A stretch of 64,000 nucleotides of DNA from Dama dama. Lineage: Eukaryota > Chordata > Mammalia > Artiodactyla > Cervidae. The translations under genes and the position numbers were made by a program. This document shows, one piece after another, positions 44,570-54,749 of this stretch (its first letter is position 1; every line of letters starts with the position of its first letter). The notes beneath the pieces were generated by a model that saw nothing but the letters and a program-made list of their open reading frames with translations, ran no database searches and was not told the DNA's origin. Location of the stretch: the NCBI RefSeq assembly GCF_033118175.1, contig NC_083688.1:5911001-5975000 (forward strand). The letters are read 5' to 3'.

Positions 44570-45015
44570 GTATAATCCTTGATGGCTCCCCATTGCTTAA
44601 AATGCATTTATATTCCTCCCCCACCATGTCATTGCCTCCACACTCCCATTGCTTGCCATTTTTCAGCTGCTGTTCCTAGAAGGGACCTTGTATATTACCA
44701 CCCCAGGGCCTTTGCATTTGCAGACCCTTCCACCTGGAACCCTTTCTCCACACTTTTGCAGGCAGGACTCCCATCATCCAGCTTTCAGACAGGCCTTGTC
44801 TGATCCCCCTCCTCTCTGTCCCATCACCTTTTGTACTGTCTTCCTAGCATTTATCGTAAGTATCTTGTCCATACACAGGTCTTACACAGCAGAATGTAGG
44901 TTCTAGAAGGGCAGTGCCTTCCTTATTGGGCAGATCCACAGTTGGGTACCCTGCCTCCCCAGTAACTGGCATGTAGGAAGGACCCAGTGAATGTTTATTA
45001 ATCAAATTTGATTGA
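44570..45015 (+). repeat. L2 LINE 3' end
   Basis: Ordered L2 3' phrases: 'ccagggcctttgcatttgca', 'acctggaaccctttctccac', 'gcagaatgtaggttctagaa', 'gacccagtgaatgtttatta'. Confidence 0.8.
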
Positions 45016-45019
45016 AAGT

Positions 45020-45260
45020 GACGTGGACAGATCACGCCACTGAAGCCTACTTCTAGGTGCACCCCAAATTTGCCGTATGTCCTTGGACAAGTACTTTTTT
45101 CACCCTCTCTGAGCCCCGGTTTCCCCTTCTGAAAAATGGAGCTCCCACTGCTGCCAGGCTGGCTGGCAGGATGGGCTGGTTGAATTAGCATCAGTCGAGT
45201 TGATGGGTGTGAATGCTGCTTTGTAAACTGTTAAAGCGTGATTGCAAATGCGAGTAGCTG
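45020..45260 (+). repeat. MIR SINE
   Basis: Forward MIR: 'gtccttggacaagtactttt', 'ctctctgagccccggtttcc', 'gtaaactgttaaagcgtg'. Confidence 0.65.
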
Positions 45261-45985
45261 TTGTCATTAGACAAATGAGGCTTAAAGCCGCCTCTTCCCC
45301 TGCTGAGGAGGGGCCTGGGTCAGAGGTTCTCTGGGGCTTCCTGCCCTGAGCGTGTGTTGTGCAGAGTCCGGGCACTGCCCGCAGGCAGCGCCCAGTCTGA
45401 AGGGGTGGTAAAGACGAAATGCATATCAGAAACAAACAAGCTGAGACACCAGCACCCGGCTGGCTACGAGGGGCTGCCCATCTTTCAGGAAACAGATAAC
45501 ACGTGCAGACAGTCTGAGGGCGCTGAGGCCAACGTCAATTAAAGCGCTTGGTGGGAGGCACGGGGCGGGGGCAAATCCAAGCCATTAGGGTGGAGAGGGC
45601 AACCAGGTGGAGTGCATAGCTGGGACAAAGGCGCAGCTGAAGGCAGTTGCCGCAGAGACCAGTGAGGAGGGGCCTGGCCAGACTGCAAAACCCAGCCACC
45701 CTATGCTATGGGCTCCCAAACAGGGACTCAGATAATGTGCAGCGAGAAGAAGATGAGAGAGAAGGGGGCTTTATTTTATTATTATCACTATTTTCTTTTT
45801 TCGTCAGTTAAAGGCCCTGGACTGCTATCTATTTAACTTACAGAGTTGAGGCAGTCACTTCCATCTTTTAAACTCAGTTTTCTCTTCTGCGAAAAGGGGA
45901 GGTGGGAAGTTGACAGATGACTCCCTGAAATCTTTCGTGTTCGTGAAAGGCACAAGGGGGGATCAGTGTTGGGGTTAGAAGGGCC
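45260..45985. other. intergenic sequence, no gene seen
   Basis: No recognisable repeat or coding exon. AT-rich short tract at 45770-45800. Confidence 0.5.
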
Positions 45986-46215
45986 TGGGGTTGAATTTGA
46001 ACTCTGACTTGCTGCGTGACCTTGATCAAATTGTCTGGTCTCCAATTTCATCACCCGAAAAGGTGAGCACCTACTTCCTGGCGTTGAAAGATGAAGGTTA
46101 AACTCTGTGCAAGCAAATCTTAGCCCCGTGCCTGGTATGCTAATCACGTGCTCAGTCGTGTCCAACTCTGGTACCAGGTTCTTAATAAATACCATTTATA
46201 TCAAATAAATACCAA
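45985..46215 (+). repeat. MIR SINE with a tiny SINE insert
   Basis: Forward MIR: 'ttgctgcgtgaccttgatca', 'tctccaatttcatcacccga', 'ccccgtgcctggtatgctaa'. At 46148-46170 the MIR is interrupted by about 20 bases identical in type to the Bov-tA/BovB 3' end in reverse ('gctcagtcgtgtccaactct'). Confidence 0.65.
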
Positions 46216-46332
46216 AATAAATATCTATTTGGCATCAGAGGAGGAGGTACCACTGGGGTGGGAAGATGGGGCAATGGTCCCAGGGGCTAGAAACAGGGCA
46301 GAAGTGTTGAATCCCCCTTAGCACGTAGTTTT

Positions 46333-46470
46333 TATTGTTGTTCAGTCACTAAGTCTGTGTCCGACTCTTTGCGACCCCACGGACTGCAGCACACCAGGAT
46401 TCCCTGTCCTTCACTAGCTCCCGGAGTATGCTCAAATTCATGTCCATTGAGTTGGTGATGCTATCTAACC
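46333..46470 (-). mobile_element. BovB LINE 3' end, very short
   Basis: Reverse BovB of about 137 bases: 'tgttgttcagtcactaagtc' to 'gttggtgatgctatctaacc'. Inserted in a MIR/L2 3' end that resumes with 'agcacatagtaggtgctcac'. Confidence 0.88.
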
Positions 46471-46521
46471 AGCACATAGTAGGTGCTCACAAAATATTTC
46501 TTGATTTGCGGAAGAGATAGT

Positions 46522-46735
46522 GCTTCCCAGGTGGCGCTAGTGGTAAAGAACTCACCTGCCAATGCAGGAGACTTAAGAGAGACAGGCTTCATCCTTGGGT
46601 CAGGAAGATCCCCTGGAGGAGGGCATGGCAAACTCTTCTAGTATTCTTGCCTAGAGAATCCCATGGATAGAGGAGCCTGGAGGGCTACGCTCCATAGGGT
46701 CGCAAAGAGTCTGAAAGACTGAAGCCACTTAGCCC
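46522..46735 (+). mobile_element. Bov-tA SINE
   Basis: Forward Bov-tA: 'gcttcccaggtggcgctagt' to 'gtctgaaagactgaagccac'. Older than most copies here, judging by scattered mismatches. Confidence 0.9.
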
Positions 46736-47848
46736 GCAGGCACCTGGATGCTGACCCTGGCGAGGAGAGCAGCTTGGAGCCTCTTGCCCAGGAGAGGGAG
46801 TCTTGCCCCAGGATGGGCCAAGCTCAGGCTCTCTCAAACCTTGGGTCCCCTGCAAAGGCTGAGAAGCAGGAACTAAAAATAAAAGCCAGCCACACCCCAG
46901 TGGATTTTGACCCTGGCCCAGGAGTCTGAAACCTCCGGTGAGCAACCCCCCACCTCATTTCCTCTCCCTGCTCCCTTCGTCTCCTCCCCAGGCAGTCTCT
47001 GCCAGCCCTTCTGGCCTCCTTCCTCCTGGGGAACTTTCAGGATGAGGCCCATTTCAGTTGGACCCTGGAAGCCTCTGAAGATGACCCCACTTTTCCAAAC
47101 CTTCAATGGGGTGTCCGAGTCTCTGGTGTCCTTTTCTTGGTATGAACTGTAGGGTGCATCTGAAGGGAGGGGATCGCGGGGACATTTTGATAGTGCGTGG
47201 GACAAAGGGTTTGGAGAGGTCTGGGTGACTTCGGTTGAATTGAAACCCTGGAACCCTCCGCAGGGCCCTTACACCCACTCCACGGGGCAGGAAGCTCCTG
47301 GTGAAGTCTTGTTTGTCAGCAATGTGGCTCCCAAAGGCCAGAGGCCCTGACTGGGTGATTCCTGCCGCCCCCCCCTGCAGCTCACCGACCATCCGGCCTC
47401 AGCAAAGCCCTTAATGATGATGGTGATGAAGGCTGTCAGAGCAGGGATGGAACCAGGGGTTGTGTCCTCCCCGAAGGGACAAGCCACAGCACAAAACCAC
47501 GGGCGGCACGCGCGGGTCCATCCCACGGAAGGTTGGGGTGGTCTGCCCAGATACCCGCCATCTGCACCACCCCTGAACTGCCCTGGGAACGAGATGAACA
47601 GAGAGGGAGAAATTCAGTGTATACAGACAGAAGGGTCTCCAGGGAGGGGCTCGCGGGCTTGCTCAGAACCAGGCAGGAGGAGTAGGCCTGGGGTCTGCCT
47701 GCCAGCGCCCGGCCCACCCGTGCCAGAGTGACCCCCACACCCCACCCACCCCAGGGCCCAGCGTCAGCGCCAAGGCCCGCTCTCCCAGGCGGAGGCCCCA
47801 GCCCAGCCCCAGCGCCTGGGAAAGCCGCCTGTTTTGTTCCCATCTCCA
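46736..47848. other. EPHB2 upstream flank, no gene seen
   Basis: Non-repeat sequence approaching the CpG island. No exon is recognised. Increasingly GC-rich after 47400. Confidence 0.5.
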
Positions 47849-47887
47849 CACCCCCCCCCCCCACCTCTTTTTTTTTTTTTTTTTTTT
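47849..47887 (+). repeat. C-run followed by T-run
   Basis: About 13 C, then acct, then about 19-20 T. Low-complexity pyrimidine tract bordering the EPHB2 promoter region. It also forms the polypyrimidine tract of a candidate acceptor at 47903. Confidence 0.9.
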
Positions 47888-48420
47888 CCTTCATTCATTG
47901 CAGTTCGGTCCCTTTCGGAGCTGCAGGGACCCGGGTGGCAGGGCTGAGGCGACGGGGTGGCCCTCCCGGCCCTGACAGGTAGGGCCCGCCCCGCTTTGGG
48001 CAGCCCCTTTCCTCGCCCTCTCCCCCCACCCCTCCCCGGGTCCCCTCTCCCTGCCCCTGTCAGCCGCGCCAGACGCTCTCCGGCTTTGCAGCATTCAATA
48101 AAAATTCAGAAACATTTGGGCTGAAATCGCTGCTTTATCTGGAGGAGCCACAGCGCCGGGAGAGACCACTGCTGCGCGGGGGGAGCCCGGGGTCTCGGTG
48201 GCCGGGGCGCGGGGCGTCTCTGCGCTCCAGCGGGCGCGCGGCCCCCGGGTGGCCCCTGCGGACGCCAGGGGCTGGGGGCTCCGGGGGTGCGTGCGGGCCG
48301 GCGGGGCTGCCGGGGCGCGCGCGGGGGCCCGCGGCCCGGCTGGGCTCCCCCCGCGCTCGCGGCTCAGGTGGGCCGCGCCCAGCGCTGGCGGAGCCCGGGT
48401 CCCCGTTCTGCCCGGGCTGG

Positions 48421-48636
48421 ATGGCTCATTCTGCTGGCTGCGCGGTGGCGGCGGCTGTGTGTGCGCCGCGCCTCGCCGCTCCCCCCGGCCCCCCGAGCCC
48501 GGGGCGCGCGCTCCCGCCCGGGCCGCCCGGGCCCCGCGGCGCCGCGGCCCGAGGCCCCGGGAAGCGCAGCCATGGCCCTGCGGAGGCTGGGGGCCGCGCT
48601 GCTGCTGTTGCCGCTGCTCGCCGCCGTGGAAGGTGA
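48421..48636 (+). other. upstream ORF overlapping the EPHB2 start
   Basis: An ATG at 48421 opens a 71-codon frame that runs past the EPHB2 ATG in a different frame, ending at about 48636, just inside the intron. The context is weak at -3 (T) but has G at +4. It matters only if transcription starts upstream of 48421. The encoded Ala/Pro/Gly/Arg-rich peptide resembles no family. Confidence 0.4.
48572..48632 (+). CDS. EPHB2: EPH receptor B2, exon 1 (signal peptide)
   Basis: EPHB2 is a single-pass receptor tyrosine kinase that binds mainly ephrin-B ligands and directs axon guidance, synapse formation and epithelial boundary sorting. Only its first coding exon is here. It encodes 20 residues from MALRRLGAALLLLPLLAAVE plus one base of the next codon. 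Positively charged arginines followed by a Leu/Ala core make a classic signal peptide, and I recognise it as identical to the human start. The ATG lies in an optimal context (gcagccATGG). The donor G|GTGAGC falls after 48632, giving a phase-1 intron. The ligand-binding, fibronectin, transmembrane, kinase, SAM and PDZ-motif parts must lie beyond the window. The upstream frame stays open without a stop for about 95 codons but has no in-frame ATG there. Confidence 0.97.
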
Positions 48637-48638
48637 GC

Positions 48639-48657
48639 GGGCGGGCGGGCGGCCGGG
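48639..48657 (+). promoter_or_regulatory. EPHB2: G-quadruplex motif at the EPHB2 donor
   Basis: Four GGG runs at 48639-48641, 48643-48645, 48647-48649 and 48655-48657, with loops of 1, 1 and 5 bases, start seven bases into the intron. Further G-runs follow to 48675. Also reads as overlapping Sp1-type GC boxes. Confidence 0.6.
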
Positions 48658-49589
48658 CGATGGGGGCGGGGAGCGGCCGGGCACGGGCGGCCGCCGGCGC
48701 CCACCTCCGCCCCGCGGCCCCGCAAAGTTTGCCCCGGGGCTCGCGCCCGGCGCAGGTGGCCGCGGGGAGGTGTGTCCGGCCGCGCCGGGAGGCGCGGGCC
48801 CCGCGGGCGCCCGGGAGCGGCGGGCGCTGATTGACTGTGCCAGGAGGAGGCGAAGGGACCATCTTGCCGAGGCTTTGTAGCCAGCCCGGCGAGCGCCGCC
48901 CAGGGCCGGGGGGCTGCCCACGCGCGCTCGCCGCCCCCGGCCCGGGCACCCGCCTGCGCGCCGGCCTGGCCTTGCTCGGCATCGGGTGGAGGGGCGCCGG
49001 CCGGGGGGTGGGGGTGGGGGCCCGGAGCGCAGTCGGGGCTGGAAAGTTTGGCAGGGAGCGGAGGGAGGCAGGCACCGCGACTGGTCCGGGGTGGGGGTTC
49101 CCAGTCCGCGCCCCCGGGATGGGGTCGGAGCCCCGAAGAGGGGGGACTGGCAGAGTGGAAGTGAGCGCGCCAGCACCCCGCGCCGGTGCCTGCCCATCGC
49201 CCGCGGCGTACAATGGGGTCCCCTCCCCTGGAGGACTGCGGGGGGATGGGTCCGTGGACATCTCTCGGCCGCGCGGGGTCTCCGGGCACCCCTGCCGGCC
49301 ACCGCCCCGCTGGCGGCAGAGCTCAGCGTGGCTGCTGGAGCCCCGGGAACTCTCCAGCTGCCGCCGGGGCCGGACCAGATGCTCTTGCCATGTGTTGGCC
49401 TTGGCCAGGGTCGCTGGGCCCTCTCCCCCATGGCCTCGTGTGTCGGTCCCACCCGACCCCCAAGGAAACAGGGCGGCTGCCCAGTTTCCCGAGCCAGCTT
49501 GCTCTGGAGGGAAAGTTAGTGGGCTCTGGGTGTGTCCCCCAGAAATGGCCGAGCTTGTGGGGCAAGAAATGAACATGAATAATGGTTCT

Positions 49590-49760
49590 CGTGTGTACTG
49601 CACTTTACAGTTTTCAAACCGCTTTACAGTTTATGAAGTACTTTGCACTATATGCAAAGTACTGTGGTTTACAACGTGTGGCACAGTTGACAAGGTACTT
49701 GAAGCTTTACGAAGTGCTTTCCCACCCGCAATTTTGTTGGATTCCCCAAACTAAGCCTTC
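49590..49760 (-). repeat. MIR-related ancient repeat with hairpin
   Basis: Phrases 'actttacagttttcaaacc', 'gaagtgctttcccacccgc' match the 'tttacaaagtgctttc' class that precedes MIR cores. It contains an 11-bp perfect stem at 49637-49647 / 49653-49663. A reverse MIR core follows at 49795-49835 ('gaaagggaaaccaaggctca'). Confidence 0.5.
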
Positions 49761-49859
49761 CAGGGAATCCAGATGGGTATGAGTCTTAACTTCCTTTTAC
49801 TAGAAAGGGAAACCAAGGCTCAGAAAAGCCAGTGCTTCCCGCCTTGGTCCTTGGGTGAT

Positions 49860-50880
49860 AAAAATAGAATGGGGGTCTGGAGTCTGGGAAGCTTGGGCTC
49901 TGTTCATTTTGCTGGGTTTTCTTGTCCCTAAACAGGCTAACCTCTCCAGGATTCTGCCACCTGAGGCCTGAGGGGTACCTTCATCTTGGGCCATTTGGGG
50001 GTGATGCAAAGTGCCTTTCCCTCTTGCAGCTCAAAAAACCCCATAAAGCCAAACCCAAAAATAACCCGATTGAACCAGGCATGGAGCCTGCAGACTCTGG
50101 GAAAGGATGGATGGGGGATCCCATGCGATAACTTTAGTTTCTCTCTCAGTAATGAATGCTTTAGTGACCGCAGTTCAGGGCATGGAAGGGGTGTCCCTGG
50201 ATGGCAGCCATAGTTTCTGGTACGGAAGCAGATGTCCCCAGGCTCCTGGAGGGTTTGACGGCTGCCTGAGGTTTCCCGGCGTGGGGCTCCTGGGGCACCA
50301 GGGTGCCACGAGCCCTGGGTGTGCAGGGCAGCCCTGAGACCTGGCTGCTGGCGGGAGCTCCCTGGAATAGGGCTGAGGTACCACTTATTAGCTCTGGCTT
50401 TGGGGAAATGACTCATGCGTTGGCCCGCTATACGTTGGGATGTTTACAGTATTATGGGGAGCTTGGCATAAATATTGCTCTTTGGGTTGTAGTCAGCGGT
50501 GCTGGAGGGGAAGAAAATTGGCCCCTCTCTCGTTGGAAGGCCCTCGGTGTGTTTTTAATTACCGGGGTGGGGGGGGGGTAGATGGAAGGGCCACATCTGT
50601 CCAGGCCTGGCCCGGTGGGGGGCGGTCAGAATCTGGGGAGCTCTGACCAGAGCGGACCCTGGGCCCGGGACACAGGGCTGATCGGCTGCTGACGTCCCAG
50701 AAGGGCGTGGCGGCATGGGCTGCCACTTGGGGGCAGACTGGGAGGCGGGCTGCAGTGGGCATCCCGAACCTTGCTTCAGTCTCTTCCTTTGCTCCTTGGA
50801 TACTCTGGAGTCTAGTCTGTTAGGCCTTAAGAAGGAGCTGGCCTAACAGAGGGGGAGATGGTGTGAGGTGGAGGTCAGAG
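49860..50880. other. EPHB2: EPHB2 intron 1, non-repeat stretch
   Basis: No young repeat. A G-run (about 11 G) lies at 50567-50578. Short open frames on both strands show no family. Nothing further can be assigned. Confidence 0.5.
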
Positions 50881-50984
50881 GCCTGGCTTCTCACTTACTC
50901 AGGGACCCCTGGACCAGCTCCCTGCCCTATAGGGAGCTCAGTTTCCCTGAGTCTAGAATGTTCGCTCTAGCCTCCTAGGATTCA

Positions 50985-51110
50985 CGTGCACCCTCCTTGC
51001 CTTCCCTGAGCCTCAGTGTTCTCATCTGCCAAGTGAGGGTAATCAACGCTGGTCCTGCCTGTCTCACAGGCATGTCTGTGAGATTCAGACCAGATAATGG
51101 ATGGGAAGAA
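50985..51110 (+). repeat. MIR SINE fragment
   Basis: Forward MIR: 'cttccctgagcctcagtgtt', 'ctcatctgccaagtgagggt'. A related scrap precedes it at 50880-50960. Confidence 0.65.
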
Positions 51111-51426
51111 GTCACCTTGAAGATCTGCGTGGCCTCTGGGGGGTGGAAGATGGGCACTGCTGCTTGTGACACAACCCAGAAGAGACGGGAGCCTCCCGGG
51201 AGCAGGACAGTCTGTGGAAGGAGACCTGAAGCCCGGGGTGATGAGGGGGCAGCCCTCGGGGCTCCCGGTACCCAGAGAAGTGCAGCCGCCACGCCTGGCC
51301 CGTCCTCCTCCTCCTACCCAGTAGTAACCATGCTGTCCTGAGCGTTAAGGTCTAGGAAATTCCCAGCCTTTGAGACAGGAGAGAGGATGTGTGCAGTTTT
51401 TTGGGGTGAGGGGGCGGCTAGGTTGG

Positions 51427-51638
51427 GCTTCCCAGGTATCACTAGTGGTAAAGAACCCACCTGCCAATTCAGGAGACATAAGAGATGCGAATTTGATCCC
51501 TGGGTGGGGGAGGATCCCCTGGAGAAGGAAATACTCCAGTATTCTTGCCTGGAGAATCCCACGGACAGAGGAGCCTGGTGGGCTATGGTTCTTAGGGTCG
51601 CAAAGAGTCAAACACGACTGAAGTGACTTAGCACACAG
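51427..51638 (+). mobile_element. Bov-tA SINE
   Basis: Forward Bov-tA: 'gggcttcccaggtatcacta' to 'cacgactgaagtgacttagc'. A few bases are missing in 'gaaggaaatactccag'. Confidence 0.92.
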
Positions 51639-51793
51639 CTTGGGGGCTAGATTAGGATGGCCAGCTTCGTATCTCCCCAGACCATGAGGCCCCCCCGAAA
51701 GGAAACCTAAGTCTGGAGCATCTGGATGCTTTGAGAGGATGGTAGTGCCCCCAGGGTTGTGTCCAACAGAAGAGGCCAATGGTGGACCAGCTG

Positions 51794-51980
51794 CTAGTGA
51801 AAGTCGCTCAGTCCCGACTCTGTGTGACCCCATGGACTATACAGTCCATGGAATTCCAGGCCAGAATACTGGAGTGGGTAGCCTTTCCCTTCTCCAGGGG
51901 ATCTTCCCAATCCAGGGATCGAACCCAGGTCTCCTGCATTGCAGGCGGATTCTTTACCAGCTGAGCCGCCAGGGAGGCCC
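51794..51980 (-). mobile_element. Bov-tA SINE
   Basis: Reverse Bov-tA: 'gtgaaagtcgctcagtcccg' to 'gctgagccgccagggaggcc'. Direct repeats GGACCAG at 51784-51790 and 51981-51987. Confidence 0.92.
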
Positions 51981-52020
51981 GGACCAGAGAAAACCCATCT
52001 CCTCTGTACATTTGTTCTTT

Positions 52021-52218
52021 TTTTTCCTTAAGATTTTTTTTAATATAGACCACTTGTAAAGCCTTTATTGAATTGGTTACAGTATTGCTTCCACTGTACG
52101 TTTTGGTTTTCTGGCCGTAAGGCGCGTGGGATCTTAGCTCTTCTACCAGGGCTCGAACTGGCACCACTTGCATTGGAAGGCAAAGCCTCAACCACTAAGA
52201 CTGCCAGAGAAGGCCCCC
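52021..52218 (-). mobile_element. CHR-type tRNA SINE
   Basis: Reverse copy: 'gtaaagcctttattgaattg', 'gcgtgggatcttagctcttc', 'caaccactaagactgccaga'. A 15-base target-site duplication GTACATTTGTTCTTT (one mismatch) is at 52006-52020 and 52219-52233. Confidence 0.93.
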
Positions 52219-52249
52219 GTACATTCGTTCTTTCAGTTTCCAAATATTT

Positions 52250-52955
52250 ATGGGGTGTGTCTTCTCGCTGGTGTGGTGCTGGGCCCTGGGGCGGGCAGGG
52301 AGACGGGGGGACAAACTGACAGGGAAGCCGTTGGCAAGGTGCAATGTGATAAGTGTGCCCCGGGTCCTGCCAGGAGGAAGTCATGCACCACCTGGGGAGC
52401 AGCAGCCATTTAGGATGGAAGCCAGTTGCCTTGTCATTTATAGCTTTATTCTTTGCCTCATTTTCTTACTTCCCGTTCTCCCTGCCTCGAAACTTTCTCA
52501 GCCACCTGTCATGTTAATGAACTGTGTTCCCAAAAAGCAAAGGAGGTTGACTTTGGGACTTAGAGGAGGCAAAGTTTTGGCCTGGAAGAAGGAACAGCGT
52601 GTGTAAAGACCTAGAGACATGATGATTGGTGTGTGATACTTGGGTGTATCTGAGGGAGATGGGTGTTAACGGCAGCAAAGAGGGATGGGGCTGAGGATGG
52701 ACGGCAGGGCTCTGATGGAAAGCTGAGGAGTCTGGACTCGACGCTTAGGGCATTGGGGAGCCACTGAAGGTTCTTGAGCCATGGGGGACCTGGCCAGATT
52801 TGTTTTTGGAAAGATCACTGACTTCCAGTGTGTGGGAATGTTCAGATGGGCTAGAACCTGTCCTGCACAGTAAAGAAAAGGCCAGCTTGTCTGTTCTTTG
52901 CTAGGCTGTGAACTCCCTGAGGGAGCTCAGTTTTGTGTCCACGGTGGTAATAAAA
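52250..52955. other. EPHB2: EPHB2 intron 1, mixed ancient repeat
   Basis: Contains an old repeat of the 'cattggggagccactgaagg' class at about 52650-52850 (also weakly at 41940-42090). Family not named. No exon seen. Confidence 0.45.
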
Positions 52956-52956
52956 A

Positions 52957-53163
52957 GAAAGTGAAGTCACTCAGTCATGTCCGACTCTTTGCAACCCCAT
53001 GGTCTGTAGCCCACCAGGCTCCTCCGTCCATGGAATTTTCCAGGCAAGAATACTGGAGTGGGTTGCCATTTCCTTCTCCAGGGGATTGTCCCAACCCAGG
53101 GATCAAACCTGGGTCTCCCGCATTGCCGGCGGATGCTTTACCATCTGAGACACCAGGGAAGCC
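52957..53163 (-). mobile_element. Bov-tA SINE
   Basis: Reverse Bov-tA: 'aagtgaagtcactcagtcat' to 'atctgagacaccagggaagc', flanked by imperfect direct repeats (gtggtaa..aaaaaga). Confidence 0.92.
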
Positions 53164-53382
53164 CAGTGGTAAAAAGAGCTCTGTTCAAATGCTGCCTCCC
53201 AGAGGCCTTCCCTGATTACCTCATCTAACACAGACTCAGTTCAGACACTTTCTGTCCCTCCCGTTTCATCGCACTTCGGAATACCCACTGCCACCTGAAA
53301 TGGTATCAGAGACTTGTTGCTTTCCTTGTTTAGTGTCCATCTTTCCCACTCGACTGTAAACTCCAAGAGACGAGAGGGTTTT

Positions 53383-53546
53383 TCTAAATTTGTTTTTTAA
53401 AATTAAAAAATTTTATTATTATTATTATTTTTTGGCTACACTAGACGACGGCCTGCGGGATCTTCGTCACCCCCACCGGGGATCAGACCCATGGCCCCCA
53501 CAGTGGAAGCATGAAGCCCTAACCACTGGTCTGCCAGGGAAGTCCC
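53383..53546 (-). mobile_element. CHR-type tRNA SINE
   Basis: Reverse copy: '(att)n ttttttggctacactaga', 'ctgcgggatcttcgtcaccc', 'taaccactggtctgccaggg'. A short (TTA)n tract at 53411-53430 lies in its tail. Confidence 0.88.
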
Positions 53547-53549
53547 GAG

Positions 53550-54500
53550 GTTTTTATCTTCCCTGTTTGCTGTGGCAGCCCAGTGCCCTGAACCGAACCC
53601 AGTCACCCGGTGCCCGGTAACTGAAAGATATAATCAGCTAAGGAATGCTGAATGAATGAATGAGTGCGGGGTGAACAAATGAATGTGTATATTATATTGT
53701 GCTATACAGTCAGTGTCGGGAGAATGACACAGAGACGAAAGAGGGAGTCCCTCTGGCCCGGGAGATGAAGGAAATCTTCCCAGAGGGAGAAGCAGAAGGC
53801 AGATGTGAGCAGAGATACAGAATGCAGGAAGATGTTTGGGGATAATAAAGAGATCAGTTCAGCCAGAGCGGAGGATTCAAATGGACCAGCGGCAGCTCTG
53901 TGCCAGGCAAGTCCGCTCCTTACAGGGGTCGAGGGAGACTGCCCGCCCCTGCCCCGCCATACATGTCTCGTCTCTCCCACCCTCAGCCCAGCCCTCTGCT
54001 GGGCCCACCTCTCGGGCATTACCTATCTAAGATCCAGCGACCTTCAGTGGGATTAATTTAGAATTGGTTTTCCTTTTATGTTTATTTCTCCTGCTTCTCA
54101 TTTTTAAAGGAGGCTGCTTTCATGTATTCGTCTTAGCCAGGAAGTCAGGGCTTAGATTTAAAGCCCGAATGCTGTAGAATTCAAAAGCAAGTTGACTTAT
54201 TCATTTATTCCTCCATCCATCCGTGTATTTTAAAAGAGTCGCCAGGCACCCCCTTCATGTCAGGCGCTGGGTGGGGAGAAAGGATTCCGACTCTAGTGGG
54301 AAACAAGGGCAGCCAATTTCCCGGATGCTGTGGGGCAGAGAAAAGGTGTGGCCTTTCTGGGCAATCAGACCTGGGTTCAAATCCCCCAGCCCTGCACCCT
54401 GGGTGTGCCCTGGGCGAGGAGCTGGACTCCCATTTCCTCAGGGGTTCCTGGGGACACCCGCACAAAGTGTCAGGCACACGACGGGGGAGGAAGAGGGGGG
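53550..54500. other. EPHB2: EPHB2 intron 1, no exon seen
   Basis: L2/MIR-like scraps (for example 53640-53690, 'gctgaatgaatgaatgagtg') and otherwise unassigned sequence. Confidence 0.45.
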
Positions 54501-54507
54501 AGGGACA

Positions 54508-54740
54508 GTTAGGGAGTTTGGGATGGACATGTACACGCGGCTTTGTTTAAAATGGATAACCGCCGAACGCCTACCATATAGCACGGGGAGCTCTGCTCAA
54601 TGTTACGTCACAGCCTGGATGGGAGGGGAGTTTGGGGGAGAATGGATACACGTGTATGTATGGCTGAGTCCCTTTGCTGTCCACTTGAAACTATCCTAAC
54701 ACCATTAATTGGCTATCCCCAATATAAAGTAGAGTCCAAA
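54508..54740 (+). repeat. artiodactyl L1 3' UTR
   Basis: Typical ruminant L1 3' end: 'gggatggacatgtacacgcg', 'aatggataaccgccgaacgc', 'ggagctctgctcaatgttac', 'tgtatggctgagtccctttg', A-run at the end. Strongly 5' truncated, no ORF. Confidence 0.85.
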
Positions 54741-54749
54741 AAAAAAGAA

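Larger units (their letters stand above)
48140..49330. promoter_or_regulatory. EPHB2: EPHB2 promoter CpG island
   Basis: Very GC-rich and CpG-dense from about 48140 to 49330, without SINEs, surrounding the EPHB2 start codon. No TATA box is seen; many GC-box-like GGGCGG/CCGCCC motifs lie on both sides of the ATG. The transcription start cannot be fixed from sequence alone. CpG-island promoters of this kind are usual for Eph receptors. Confidence 0.88.

Noticed and set aside
48095..48830. Other long open frames on both strands in the CpG island (for example 48198-48830 +, 48364-49452 -)
   Set aside because: Same compositional effect. Only the frame starting at 48572 matches a known protein and a splice donor.
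48095..49603. A 502-codon antisense open frame across the EPHB2 CpG island
   Set aside because: Very GC-rich DNA lacks stop codons by composition. The product is Pro/Ala/Arg/Gly-rich with no domain, and it lies opposite EPHB2 exon 1.
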